64,000 bases of DNA from Bathynomus jamesi (taxonomy: Eukaryota; Arthropoda; Malacostraca; Isopoda; Cirolanidae), in assembly GCA_023014485.1 (NCBI GenBank), contig JAJOZX010006149.1:152501-216500 (forward strand). Reading direction: 5' to 3'. Shown here piece after piece: positions 44,644 to 55,954 of this stretch. Numbering within the stretch: the first letter of the stretch is position 1; the number at the start of each line of letters is the position of its first letter. Under the pieces are notes generated by a model. The model saw nothing but the letters and a program-made list of their open reading frames with translations. It was not told where the DNA came from and made no database searches. Made by a program: the position numbers and the translations under genes.

Positions 44644-45860
44644 GTGGCGCTCATAATTATTCGTACAAAGAAGTATTTCAGTTATATTTGTCCTTATCTT
44701 TTGTACCATGCACAGGATAGTTACGAAAAGTTTACCATTCGTTTGGAAAAAATGTAACAAAAAAAACTTAGTTTAACACCAATATATAATTTAAAACATC
44801 AAAGAATTTGAGGGAAATAGAAATGTTAAAATGCAAAAGTTTTGGAACATTTACTTACAAAATTATTTAATATTTTGTGTGTCCACCTTTTGCTTGAATG
44901 GCTTCAATGATTCGTTTTGGGTATTTTTCTACAAAGCTTCGACAGTAATTTCAGTAGAAATTTTAGCTCATTCCCATTCTTCTAAAGAAAATTGTTGCAA
45001 TTCATTCAGATTCGAAGGGTTTCTCTCGCGGACAGCTTTTTTCAAATCAAACCATAAATTCTCGATTGAGATCTGGGCTTTGACTGGCTCACTCGAGAAG
45101 CTTAAAATTCTTTTGTTGAAGCCATTTCATGGTGCTCTTACTTTTATGTTTTGGATCATTATCTTGTTTCAGTACCCAATTGCTACCCATTTGCAACTCC
45201 CGAACTGAAAGTAATACATTTTCTTCTAAAAATTTCTGATATTTCTTTGAATTCAAGATTCTATTGATGAAACAAGCTTTCCTGGACCAGAAGCACTAAA
45301 GCATCCTCAAATAAGCAAACTACCACCACCCTGTTTAACCGTAGGAAGGATGTCTTTTTTACTCGAATGCAGTATTTGATTTTCGCCTAACATACCTTTC
45401 CTCGTTGTTCCCGAATAATTCAATTTTGGTCTCGTCTGTCCACAGAACTTTTTTTCAGAATGCAAAACCATCATTTTGATGATCCTTGCGCACTTTAACC
45501 GAGCTTCTTTCTGCGCCTTTCCAAGCAGAGGTTTTTTTCGTGCAACTCTGCCATTGGGACCATGTTTTGTCAGTGTACGTCGTACAGTAGAGAAATTTTA
45601 AATTCTTCAAGCCTAAGGTGGAAACACAAAGTATTAAATAACTTTTTAAGTAAATGTATGAAAACTTTTGCATCTTAACTTTTTTTTTTTACCTTTTTCA
45701 AATTCTTTGATGTTTTACATCATACTGTATGTTGGAGTTGAAACTTTTTTTTATTTGTTATATTTTTCAAACTTTTCATAACTATACAATACATAGTGCA
45801 AAAGATAATGACGAATATAACTGAAATATTTCTCTGTACAAATACTTAGGAACGCCACTA
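44642..45860 (-). mobile_element. Tc1-like element with long terminal inverted repeats
   Basis: The left end CAGTGGCGCTCATAATTATT and the inverted right end TAGTGGCGTTCCTAAGTATT continue as related inverted repeats for about 120 bp (shared AAGTATTTCAGTTATATTTG). The minus strand carries a degenerate DD34E-type transposase: TDETKIELFGN-like (frame-broken) near 45400, GGGSLLI then GCFSASGPGKL near 45290, and after stops ENLWFDLKKAVRERNPSNLN near 45010-45065. Many stop codons. Confidence 0.85.
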
Positions 45861-45882
45861 TATATATATATATATATATATA

Positions 45883-46541
45883 TTAGGGTGGCCCCTATTT
45901 TTCAACTTTTGAAATTACTTGCTCCCAACCCCTAATCTTCTTCCAATATATAAAAAAGTGCTCTGTGCAAATTTCAGCTCAATTGGGCTATATTAAGGTG
46001 GCCCCCAAAGGCCCTAAAGTTTCAAAATTCACCGATAATTGGTATTTCTAATATAAAACCTTTATAATTCATTTGCAAAATTTGTTTGGGAAAATAATCA
46101 CAAAGCATAATCGAAAGTGAATTTTATTTACAACAAATAATTACGCCGCTTATATAGGCCGCAGGCGCAGAACTTTCTAGAACCTTCCAGAAGCGGTTTT
46201 TTTACGCACTTATGATACTTTTCAATTTCCGTGAATATCTCGTCCAATTTTGGTTTTAAGTAAATAATGGTTATAACTAAATTTATTGTAAATTGAATTC
46301 TCTTTCGATCATATTCTATATTTCTTTCGAATAAAACACTGTAAAGAAGATAAAAACGGTTTTATATGAAAAAATATCAATTTGTTAAAATCTGAAACTT
46401 TACGGCCTTTGGGGGCCATCTTAATATTGTCTGATTGAGCTGAAATTTTACAGAGCATTCTTACATGGATTAGAACAACGTTGGAGGTTGGGAGATGAAA
46501 AATATTTCATTTCAGAAAATCACATACAACTAAGGGCCACC

Positions 46542-46545
<4 letters not shown>
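45883..46545. mobile_element. Long-TIR MITE, TTAGGGTGGCC ends
   Basis: TTAGGGTGGCCCCTATTTTT at the left and its inverted counterpart at the right, with about 150 bp of related arms. GCTCAATTGGGCTATATTAAGG-like and GGCCCCCAAAGGCC segments recur inverted. Flanked by TA tracts; target duplication TA is likely. No coding capacity; superfamily not assigned. Confidence 0.8.
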
Positions 46546-46587
<42 letters not shown>

Positions 46588-46588
<1 letters not shown>

Positions 46589-47965
46589 GGGGCTCCAATA
46601 AACCTTAGCCCCCCGCCCATGGCCTAAACCATTAGAGGTACAGTAAAACTAAACATACCTTACAAAAGAGAATTTAATCCCGCATTTAATGAGAAACAAT
46701 TAAAACTTGGTGTTCCCGCCATTGGCTTCCAAGACAGCCTGAATTCGCTTTGGGTAGCTTGCCAAAAATGATGTGAATAGATCTTGATCGTTACGCAAAT
46801 TTGCTAAAACAGTTTCAATGTGTTGCGTCATTGTATCCTTCGAAAATCGATTTGCTGCAGGTTCTTGAAACAAGAGACATTCAACCTTGTCCTTTATAAC
46901 TGATCCAATGTGTTCACAGACGTTCAGGTCAGGAGAATTTCCTGGCCATTCTTCATTTCCAACGAAATCGATCTCATGGTTCCGCAACAACTGTTGAGTG
47001 GCTAATGCCTTAAAGCACGGGGCCTTATCGTGCAGAAGTGTGACCTGATCGACATCCATAACATTGTTTGAGTTTCTTAGAAAAGGAATGACATGCTGGG
47101 ATAGAATAATATCACGAAAATACTGTCCATTCCAACTCTGACCATTTGGCTTCAGCACCCACATGAGCTTCTTTGCAGTGAACAAAACAAACACACCAAC
47201 ACAGTCTGGACTTTTTAATAATTCGCGATAATGTTCATTGTCATCGATTTCATCTGGTGTTGTGGCCCACACTCGATCATTTTGGTAGTTAGGCCGACGT
47301 GTTACGTAAACAAAAAATTCATCGGAGACAGCTAAATGTATGAAATCATCCACATCCCAATCTTCAAGATAATGGGCAAACCACATTCTGTCATCGATGT
47401 TAAGTTGAGTTTTTCTTGGCTTTGGAAGTTCATGCCAAGGCTTTAAACCTTGCCTATGACGGTACAGTCGAATGATCTCACCGCTAACGATCTTTCCTCT
47501 CAACACTTCGATCTCTCAAGAAAGTTTAGCACAGCTGTTTTTCCGCTTACGCGTACCGCTTTCAATGATGTCCTTTGTTTCCTGAAAGAGTGGCAAATTT
47601 GGGCGCCCATATTTGGTTGTATCCATTTCACATTCATCCAAAGTTTTATTCCAATTTCTTTTGACGAAGTCCTCACTTCTTCGCAACTTTTTGGCAACCC
47701 ATGAACGTGTTATAAAGGTGGCTCCAGCATCACGAGCTTCCCGAAATGTTATTGCTCGTATGCGATCTATCACACGTTGCCTCTCCGAATCACCAATTAA
47801 TTGAGAAGCCATTATATTATCACTTTATCAGCTAGAGTAATTTTAATACCTGCAAAAAATAAAGAATTTTATATATTTTTACAATCACTAAAAACTATTT
47901 CGATATAAGTAAACATGTAAGCTGCAAATGGGGGGGGGGGGGGCGCTAAGGTTTTTTGGAACCCC

Positions 47966-47966
<1 letters not shown>
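46588..47966 (-). mobile_element. DD37E Tc1/mariner-family element, nearly complete
   Basis: Left end CGGGGCTCCAATAAACCTTA; right end inverted CGGGGTTCCAAAAAACCTTA; both continue GC(C/G)CCCC. TA flanks at 46586-46587 and 47967-47968. 1,379 bp with one transposase gene. Confidence 0.92.
46700..47812 (-). pseudogene. DD37E transposase, single in-frame TGA
   Basis: Start MASQLIGDSERQRVIDRIRA at 47812. The N-terminal ~100 residues hold a helix-turn-helix DNA-binding region (ATFITRSWVAKKLRRSEDFV). A TGA at 47518-47516 interrupts the frame after residue 98. The same frame continues EIEVLRGKIVSGEIIRLYRH without loss of phase to the stop at 46700, so the product would be 370 residues. Catalytic blocks: LAVSDEFFVYV (first Asp), VTLLHDKAPCFKA (second Asp) and GNSPDLNVCEHIGSVIKD (Glu). 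I count 37 residues between the second Asp and the Glu, hence DD37E. The C-terminal ASYPKRIQAVLEANGG is the normal family end. This copy looks young. Confidence 0.92.
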
Positions 47967-47968
<2 letters not shown>

Positions 47969-48025
<57 letters not shown>

Positions 48026-48037
48026 TATATATATATA
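47969..48037. repeat. (TA)n microsatellite
   Basis: TA tract interrupted once by CAG, between two insertions. Confidence 0.95.
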
Positions 48038-48270
48038 TGAGGCGTCGCGAGTACGAGGGGTGAACTCGCCAAACCAGTTTTGAGATAGACGCGTTTAAAC
48101 TTTGTGACTATTGTGTCCGAGGGACACATAGCACAAATACACACACTGAAAATAACTACGCACGAGGTGGGTATTTGGCTACATGAAGTTGTCTGTGAAA
48201 CTACTTATTCATGGAACAATCGCGAAATCGCCAGTATGGGGTGTTCGCCCCTCGTACTCGCGACGTCTTA
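48038..48270. mobile_element. Inverted-repeat MITE, 233 bp
   Basis: GGCGTCGCGAGTACGAGGGG at the left and CCCCTCGTACTCGCGACGTC at the right; flanks are TA repeats. No coding capacity. Confidence 0.8.
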
Positions 48271-48460
48271 TATATATAAAGTTGACCCTTGGGGGCACTC
48301 TCACCCCCTCATCGTGGGGAAATGAGTTTTCTGGCTGTTACCAATACATATTTATACTTAAGACCACACGTAAGAATAAATGAACGTGAAGACTAAAAAT
48401 AACTGAAGCGACAATAATAACCTTGGTAAAGTATTTAATGGACATTTCATTCGTTTTCAG

Positions 48461-48628
48461 ATGTCTTTGAAATCGGGTCATAGAATCATTCCCGTAACTG
48501 GAAAAGAACAGCAAAAACAACTCGACCATTTCAAAGAACATGGAGTTGGAACGATTCGACTTCAACCAGATGGATGGTTCTTTACCACGCCATTCATCGA
48601 ATTTGGAGATAAAATATATAATTTTAAA
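48461..48628 (+). CDS. Cytosolic sulfotransferase, first coding exon
   Basis: 168 bp, 56 codons, beginning MSLKSGHRIIPVTGKEQQKQ and ending FIEFGDKIYNFK. The region before the core of arthropod cytosolic sulfotransferases has this layout (G..R.QPDGWFF....(Y/F)..F.DKIYNF). The exon is preceded directly by TTCATTCGTTTTCAG, a good acceptor, so an untranslated exon probably lies upstream; I could not locate it. The 3' border is AAA|GTAAGA, phase 0. It joins in frame to the exon at 53750, giving NFK-FKQNDVIVVTYPKCGTTW. Sulfotransferases move the sulfonate of PAPS to hydroxyl or amine groups of small molecules in the cytosol; the substrate here is unknown. Confidence 0.85.
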
Positions 48629-48753
48629 GTAAGATTGTAGTCGCTATTTTCTATACCGCAAGTATAAAAACTAATAATATAAATAATTAACTATACTTAC
48701 TGTATTGTGATGGTGAAACGTTTGTGCAAGAAATGTCCACAACCGTGGAAAAG

Positions 48754-50121
48754 TAGTGCTTGCATAATACCGAAAATTTTCAATACCGGTATTTGGAGGC
48801 AATTATGCTAATCCCGGTATTGATACCGGTATTATGAAAAAAATAATTTATTTTGATTTATTATGGTGCCACCCTACCAACCCTCCCACAAGTCTGAGGG
48901 ACTTGCAGTACTCACCATATTTACTATAAATTAATGACCCAACTCCAAATAGATGGCATTCTATTCGAAAAAGTTTATACAGTAAATTACTAAATTGTAA
49001 AAAAATATTATTTGAATTTTTTTTTAGCATATTATTATACAACTACTGGGGTAGATAGAAATTATTAGTATCTAAATATTTATTTCTTAGTTTGATTTTG
49101 AAAGTATGCTTTGAGGAAACAAAGAGCATCTAGGGATTGTTCAGATAGACTTGATCTCAGTTTCGTCAGAAATAGGCCTGCAGCAGAAAAGGCTCTTTCT
49201 GATTCTGCACTTGTAGGTTTAATTGAAAGCAGTTCCTTGTACAGCTTCTCTAAATTCTCACTTCTCTGTAAAGTAACTTCCAAACTTTTAAATTCATTAG
49301 TAACATCAAAATCAATGGAATTTTTTTTAGATGGCACTTTTCCTAGTTTGTCCATTTCTTGCATGTATTCACTCAGTAATGAATCTGCTTCCACTTCAGT
49401 CTTATTTGCAGCTACATTTTCAGGGTTACATGGAAATTCCTGTTCTTCCATTTCTATCTCCAAATCAACCACATTCTTAGGGAAAAGTCTTTTATGGAGC
49501 CTTTCTACAGTTCTTTTGAGAACTAATTTTGATGGAACAGAAAAACTTTCCTCTTCTTGAACTTTTAAAACTTCGGGATTATGAAGATATTTGATTAAAC
49601 CTACAGGCTACAATGCCTTGCTGTCTTCTTGAAATGTAACGATTTCTAAGACAATCTTTTAACTCTTTTGCTATTGGATTATTTTTCTCTCCTAGTTTCT
49701 TTGAAATAAATTTCATTGATGATTCAGCTGTCAGGAGTGATGCATCTTTCGAGCATAACCCTTTAAGAATTATTTCAACAGGACGTAAGGTGTCATAAAG
49801 GTTTTCAATAATTTCCCACTCTGTTGAAGAAATGGCTACAATTGAATGAATCACTCTTAAAGCTAGTGCAATAAATAGTTTTCTTTGATAGAAAGGAATA
49901 GAAAACGAAAAAAAGAGGTTAACTGCAAAATACCCCGAAACTTTTTTTTTCTCCGAATCCTCCAAAAACAGTTTATTTGCCCATCGGAGGACTAAATTGC
50001 CTAAATTTTACAATAGCAATTTTTGTCAATACCGAAAACCTATAATATCGGTATCGGTATTATTTGTACTTCTTCAATACCGGTATTAATACCGGTATTT
50101 CAATACCGGTTTTAACCCCTA
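48754..50121 (-). mobile_element. hAT element, internally deleted, in sulfotransferase intron 1
   Basis: Ends TAGTGCTTGCATAATACC and, inverted, TAGGGGTTAAAACCGG; identical flanks GTGGAAAAG (48745-48753, 50122-50130; 8-bp duplication plus one chance base). Subterminal AATACCGGTATT palindromes at both ends. Contains the transposase remnant at 49080-49965. Confidence 0.9.
49080..49965 (-). pseudogene. hAT transposase C-terminal half
   Basis: Two minus-strand frames joined by one frameshift near 49580-49600. The first contains SSTEWEIIENLYDTLRPVEI and LKDCLRNRYISRRQ, the helical region between DDE blocks. The second contains EKLYKELLSIKPTSAESERA, FSAAGLFLTKLRSSLSEQSL and DALCFLKAYF, the hAT dimerisation domain with its SAESERAFS signature. 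The BED finger and the first catalytic Asp are missing. Confidence 0.88.
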
Positions 50122-50130
50122 GTGGAAAAG

Positions 50131-50900
50131 TGAGAGGTGGTCCAGGTGATTGGACAAAAGCTGCAATTTTACTGCTGTATAAAAATATGGGTAAAAGAAC
50201 TACATTTAAAAATTATAGAGCATGAGTCTTTTAAGTATAGCTGGAAAAGTGTTGACAGGTAAAACAAACAAAATTACAAATCTTTTGGTTAAAAGTAAGT
50301 AAGGAGAATTTAAGGAAAGCAGAGGATTTATTTATGAAGTGTTTACAGTGAGACAAATGATTGAGAAACTAAGTGATACGAAGAAAAAATTGTACACTGT
50401 ACTTCTAATTGATATCTACAGTCATAATTGATTATGTATTTGAAGAAGGTATGGGATTGCCTTGTGGAAAGTACTGTACTTACGGAATAAGTTGCTACAT
50501 AGTGAGTAGTTATATGTAGTGAGATAGTAATGCTTGTGTAAGAGTTGAATGACTAACTCAGTATTAGTGCTGGAGTTCAACAGGGCTGTGTGATGTCACC
50601 GTGACTGTTTAATGCGCATGTGGATAGCGTAATGCGCGAGATGAAAGCAAGATCGCTAGAAAGGAGAGTGAAGCTGAATTTGGAAGAGAATGAGTGGCAT
50701 CTATTGCATCTGATGTATGCTGATGATGTGGTGCTTCTAAGTAAACCAGAGAATGAATTAAGTAAAGTAGTAACGAGTCTTTTAACGTGTGCGGAAGAAG
50801 ATTATTGAAAATAAATGTAAATAAACGTAAGATTCTAGTAATTGAGAAAGAAGGAGAATCAGCACGTGATATTCTGGTGAAAATAGAGAATATATAAGTT
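50131..50900 (+). pseudogene. LINE reverse-transcriptase fragment, sense to host gene
   Basis: TVRQMIEKLSDTKKKLYTVL, then QQGCVMSP-type motif B at about 50577-50600, and HLMYADDVVLLSKPENELSK at about 50702-50761 (catalytic YADD). Strongly decayed between these blocks. RTE-like by the YADDVVLLS context. Confidence 0.75.
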
Positions 50901-51134
50901 GTAAAAGAATTTAAACATTGGGGGCTTGATGGAAAAGAGGTTCAAGTACATTGGAAGTTGAAAGTAGAGTGAAAGAGGACAAGCAAGTCCATAGCCTGTC
51001 AACCTGTCAGATGTTCCGCGCATCGGTCTTGATTTCTCCCTCTTACACTCGGCATCTGGGATTGTCTTTGAAAGATTGTCTTTGGAAGACGTCCATAGGA
51101 ACAAGGTTTGTTCCTAATGGTCTTTGGCCTGTTA

Positions 51135-51297
51135 TTATATATTGCTCAAGTATTCTTTCCAAGGGGAAGAGTTTCAAGGGTTGTGGTCGTGACTATAGTA
51201 ACTTTATTTTTCGTTTCCTGTCTTAGACGAAAAAGTCCTATGTGTGATTTCTCTATTTGCAATGTTCCGTTTTCTGTATCGACTCGTGAATAATGAG
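51135..51297. repeat. Dispersed repeat, direct copy 1
   Basis: ATATTGCTCAAGTATTCTTT and GTGGTCGTGACTATAGTA-type sequence recur at 52443-52600 in the same orientation with about 85% similarity by eye. Family not recognised. Confidence 0.7.
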
Positions 51298-51724
51298 TAA
51301 TACTGTGTTACTGGTAAGACCAAACTCTCCCATACTTTTAGCATATGTTTGCTTTTCTTCTCTGGTAACTCAACCAGAAATCTTCATTGTTTTTCTAGCT
51401 GTTATAATTTTAATCTCTTAATTCTTTCTCTGATTTGTGAAGGTGGTGTTATCTGCGGATCCTATTGTGTTTCATAGCCTTTGTACTATTTTCATTTGTA
51501 ATAATAGAAATTCCTCGGTCTTTCTATTATTCTTATTATTAGACTTTATATTTTCTTATTATTGCTTTTATGATCATTTATTTTATTTTTCTATTATTTC
51601 TAAAATTATTTATATTTTCACTTGAAATGATAGAAATGAATGAAATTCAGTTTTTAGAGACATAATATTAATCGAACAAATTTGGTGTTTACCGCTTTAT
51701 TTCCATTATTTGTAAAAATTAAAA

Positions 51725-51800
51725 TTAATCTCAAAGATTTTGCATGAAAAGCTCTCATGCTTCCCATCGACATATTCAGATAAGAATACTTTGATTAGAT
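51725..51800. repeat. Dispersed repeat, partial copy 3
   Basis: CTTCCCATCGACATATTCAG matches the repeat at 23093 and 37155; the TTAA site is not conserved. Confidence 0.55.
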
Positions 51801-51969
51801 TACTCGCCACGAAATAAAAATTGAACATAAATGGCAATATTCATAAATCTGTGATTGTGATGTTCCTCTTGAACTGTTTAATGTTGTATACCTTATGTGA
51901 TATGTTTTTGTTTTAAAATTTTGTTTTGTTTATTCTGTAGTTCCTTTTGTAAATAATTTGAATAATGTA

Positions 51970-52206
51970 CAGAGTGTTCACAAAAGTAAATAGACATCGC
52001 AATGATTGTCCTCAAGAACAAATGGCAAAGCTCATCGATGAAATGCCAGAACGCGAGTCAGTTTCATGTAATGCAAAGGGAAAAGCAACACGATTCTAAC
52101 TATATTAATTGAATAAACCTTTTATTATTTATTAACTTTTATTATTAAATCAAAAGTCATGGAAAAAAAAAATCGAAGGTGTCTATTTACTTTTGTCAAC
52201 CCTCTT
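51970..52206. mobile_element. Mariner-type MITE, copy 3
   Basis: Left CAGAGTGTTCACAAAAGTAA; right TTTACTTTTGTCAACCCTCT; interior GGCAAAGCTCATCGATGAAA matches copy 2. Uninterrupted, about 237 bp. Confidence 0.8.
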
Positions 52207-52442
52207 CATCCATTTTTTTTTTTCTATGTCATTTTTATTTCATACTTTCTTACATACCTTTGAGTCGTCCACGAGAGACAGTACGACACTACTGCAATAT
52301 CTACTGTAGATACATGTCTGCAATCATTATTATAAACAGCATAAGAGCTCTTACTGTAACTTATGGAAAAGAGTTGGTCACTTCTGAGACTTTAGATTTA
52401 AATGCATTTACTAATAATGTTCTAATGTATTTACTAATACCA

Positions 52443-52600
52443 TATATTGCTCAAGTATTCTTTCTAAGGAGCAAAGTTTCAAGGATTGTGGTCGTGACTT
52501 TAGTAGTCCTCATTTTTCGTCTGTCTTGGACAAAAAAGTCCTATGTATGATTTCTATATTTGCAATGTCCCGTTTTCAGTATCGACTTGTGATTAGTGAA
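52443..52600. repeat. Dispersed repeat, direct copy 2
   Basis: Partner of 51135-51297. The MITE at 51970 lies between the two copies. Confidence 0.7.
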
Positions 52601-53394
52601 CTTGTGAATAAATGCATTTACTAATGCTCTTTGTATTATTTGAACCAGGAAACTAAATATCCATAGTCCAAGCTTGCCATGTAGTAATTTAAATTTTTTT
52701 GAGCTTGTGTGATATAATCAGATGATCACATTATCAAAAGGTTTTTTTCAAAATCACTATATATTACATCTCTATGTTAACTTTAAAAATATTATTTCAG
52801 TATTTTTTTTTTGATGGTCTAATAGTTAGGGTAACATGACCTTCCAGGCCAAAATGCGAGCTGAGTGCTACTGAATGGCACATTATTTAATGTCTGTTGA
52901 ATTTTTCCCTGTGTCGAGTGATTTTCTCATAGTAAGTGGTACTACAAAGTACACGGGTTTAGATACATTTTTTTACACTTCTTTAGAAATATGACACTTC
53001 ATGTGTGCAACCATGATGCTGGCTTTTCTTCGTTGTGGTAGATCATTAATTATATTCCTTTCGAATATTCAAAATCAATTAATAAATTTGTGTCTGTATC
53101 TGTCCTTTACTGATTTGTATCAATGTCGAAGAATTCATTAGGATTTTCTACTTTCTTCTTTTCTACTTTTTCTCGGGGGCGCTGAACACAGATTTGAAAT
53201 GTTCATCAATCAGTTCGCTCGTATTTTCTGGGTCACTTTTATATTCGTTATCGCTATCTTTTAACAATCCAATATTTTCTTTACATTTTATTTTCCCTTT
53301 CGCAAACGTATATACACAACCTTTGGTTAGCTTCCGCCCGAATTGTTCATCCTGACGAAGGTCAAGCTTTTCACTCCATCTTAGACCTACAGTT

Positions 53395-53605
53395 TAACGT
53401 GGAATCCGAACCACGCCCCACCAGCAGCCCAGCGTCTTAACCACTAGGCCACCCAGGGTACCCATTTATCTACCAACCACTGTATTTATTGTGTGGAAGG
53501 ATGAACAGCTGGGTTTTGCTGCACGCCGGCTGCCGTCACCGGGTCTCGAACCCGGGGCCGATGGTTTCGTAGTCAGCGACGCTAACCAGTACACCACCGA
53601 GGCGC
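53395..53605 (-). repeat. SINE-like unit with two tRNA-like blocks
   Basis: On the minus strand, 53605-53533 reads GCGCCTCGGTGGTGTACTGG (A box), then CCCCGGGTTCGAGACCCGG (B box and T arm). 53462-53395 reads GGTGGCCTAGTGGTTAAGAC, then GTGGTTCGGATTCCACG. Both have pol III A and B boxes but neither folds into a full tRNA with paired acceptor and anticodon stems. Confidence 0.6.
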
Positions 53606-53749
53606 ATTATATATCGACTATATAGTCCTTTACATATATTAAAGTTAAGGCGTTAGTAGTCTTTGTGTTCGTTTGTTTTGGAGGGGTTTGCATTCGAGAA
53701 AAATTTGTCTACAGTAAAAATAGAAAAATGAAACATTATTATATTTTAG

Positions 53750-53895
53750 TTTAAACAAAATGATGTCATCGTGGTGACGTATCCGAAATGTGGGACGACA
53801 TGGACTCAGGAGATAGTTTGGACCTTAATACACAACCCAGATTTAGATCACCCTCAAGCTGCGCTTCCACTCCATTCAAGGTTTCCCTTTTTAGA
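53750..53895 (+). CDS. Cytosolic sulfotransferase, second coding exon (PAPS loop)
   Basis: 146 bp encoding residues 57-104 and two bases of 105: FKQNDVIVVTYPKCGTTWTQ, EIVWTLIHNPDLDHPQAALP, LHSRFPFLE. YPKCGTTW (67-74) is the 5'-phosphosulfate-binding loop; Lys69 is the residue that contacts PAPS in this family, and the usual Ser is Cys70. Acceptor TATTTTAG before the exon, donor GA|GTAAGT after it, so the next exon starts in the third codon position. The phase matches both neighbours (0 before, 2 after), strong support for the model. Confidence 0.92.
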
Positions 53896-54429
53896 GTAAG
53901 TTTTCCTCAGTATCTAAAAAAATAAATAAATAAAATTAATTTTAGCTTTTTACTACAGATCGTTCACTGTAATAATCTGTTAAAATGCACTCTCGAAGAT
54001 GAATGTCATCTTCAGTATTTTGTCTGTGAACTTTGTCAACCAAACTTCTCCATATGAAATAGTCAACTGGATTTAAATCCTGACTATTTGGTGGACAGTC
54101 TTCTGGCACGATGAAACTGGAACATTGTTGACACTGGTGACAAAGTTTACATACAAAATATTCAAGATGTCAAGTAGGTTCGAGAGTGCATTTTAACAGC
54201 GTAGAATAAGCTTGATCACGAAATCATTTCAACAGCAGTTCGCGAGTGTCGCAAAAGGCTACAATTGGTCTTTGAGAAAAATAGAGGACCCATCGAATAC
54301 TTGCTGCTATAATGTTTTATTCAGTTTGTTTTTGTTCATTGTAAACTTCTTTAATGTCTAATTATCCTGCTTGTTAGCTTTATTTTTAACAACTATTGTT
54401 CAAGTTGAATTTGTAAAAAGACTACTCAT

Positions 54430-55400
54430 CCGATTTAAATAAACTACCTATCATTTTAAGGATAATATAAAAAAGGATGATTTAGTCATTCTTGGAATTT
54501 TGGTTTTGTTGGCCCGGTGGAAAAGGTGGCCACTTTTATGAAGACAGTCAGAAAGAGGCGGGGAATTGATGAGACGAAAAGCCTTTGATTCCACCCGGTC
54601 AAGTTGAGCTGTGTGGGTTGAGCCACCCCACACATGAGAAGCGTACTCCATACAGGGGTGGACAAGACTCCTGTACAGAGAGAGCAACTGAGTGTGGGGT
54701 GAAGAAACTGCGGAGCCGCTGTAGCACACATAACCTCTTAGAAGCTGTTTTAGAAAGAGAGTATATGTGATCTTTTCATGAAAGATCATGAGAAAAGTAA
54801 ACGCCAAGAATGTTAAAAGAATAGGAAGGATTAAGTTATGAATTGTTGAAGGTAGGGGGATAGTGGTGTGAAAATTGTAAGGAGTAGACAGATGAAGGAA
54901 CTGAGTTTTTGAGTTTTTTCTGCCCGAATCAGAAATAGTAGAAATATCAGATGTCAGATGTACCATAGCCGTCCAACGTGAGGCACTGAGTGTCTCTTGA
55001 GAGGGGTGCTTTGGGAAACGGGTGGAGAAGTGAAGAGTGGAATCATCGGTATAGGTGTGGATAGGACAAGAAATGCGACTTAACAGATCATTGGTAAATT
55101 AAAGGAAAAGAGTGGGTGATAGGACAGAGCTCTGAGGAACACCACTATTAATAGCTTTTGGAGAAGAACAGTGGCCATCTACAACTGCAGCTATAAATAG
55201 ACCAGAAAGGAAATTAGAAATGAAAGGAAGGTAGTTTGGAAATTAAAGATTTATGCGAGTCTCTATCAAAATGTTTGGATATGTCAGCGCAATAGAAAAT
55301 GTTTCACCGAAATTTCGAGAAGAGGATCTACAGATCTACAGAAGCTAAGGCTAAAGAGGTTAAGTAAGTATCAAAACCTATCATTCGTGGGTTAACATTC
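54430..55400 (-). pseudogene. Jockey-like LINE, 3' half of reverse transcriptase
   Basis: Minus-strand fragments in order: KHFDRDSHKSLISKLPSF-like motif A region near 55300; AAVVDGHCSSPKAINSGVPQ (motif B) near 55130-55190; IHTYTDDSTLHFSTRF (catalytic Y.DD as YTDD) near 55025-55070; then LLSLYRSLVHPCMEYASHVW and GGSTHTAQLDRVESKAFRLI near 54550-54680. These are decapod-style jockey RT segments. Stops and frame changes throughout. Probably the continuation of the 58335-59640 piece. Confidence 0.8.
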
Positions 55401-55954
55401 ATTCAGAAAAAGAGAGAGAAAGACTAACTATCATCATCCGCCGGCCACTGCCGACAATTCAGAAAATAGTCGAAGAGAATAGGAAAGGGATGAAAGATGA
55501 AAAGAAGTAAAATAAGGATGCTTACAAACCAAGCAAACACAGTCTTAACTCAAAGAAACGCTGTCATACCATGCAAACTATAGACATGCAAGTAAAGAGA
55601 GGATGAGAAAAGAACAAAAAAAAAGTATGAAGAGTATAACAAAAAGTGGGTTAGTTTACGCTACGAGCTACATCTAAGTTCGTGTTAGTCTAATTTTTTT
55701 TTTAATAATAATATAAATTTAACGCTGGCATATCACACGCTGGCAAGTCACAAACTGGCATCAATCGTCAACAGACTCAAACCTCAACTATCACCCCCTG
55801 AGCTCCTGTTGCTAATTGTTTTATTACTTTAAACGACGTTAATATTTTTTAAATGCCTATCTAAACGGTTTTAAACATATTAACGTTGGTAGTTCACGAC
55901 GGACGCGGGAAGATTATTCCATATATCAATTACTTTAAACTTAAAAAAGTTTTT

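Noticed and set aside
223..48020. Evenly spaced TA tracts considered as a CRISPR-like or satellite array
   Set aside because: Simple dinucleotide microsatellites without conserved repeat units or spacers.
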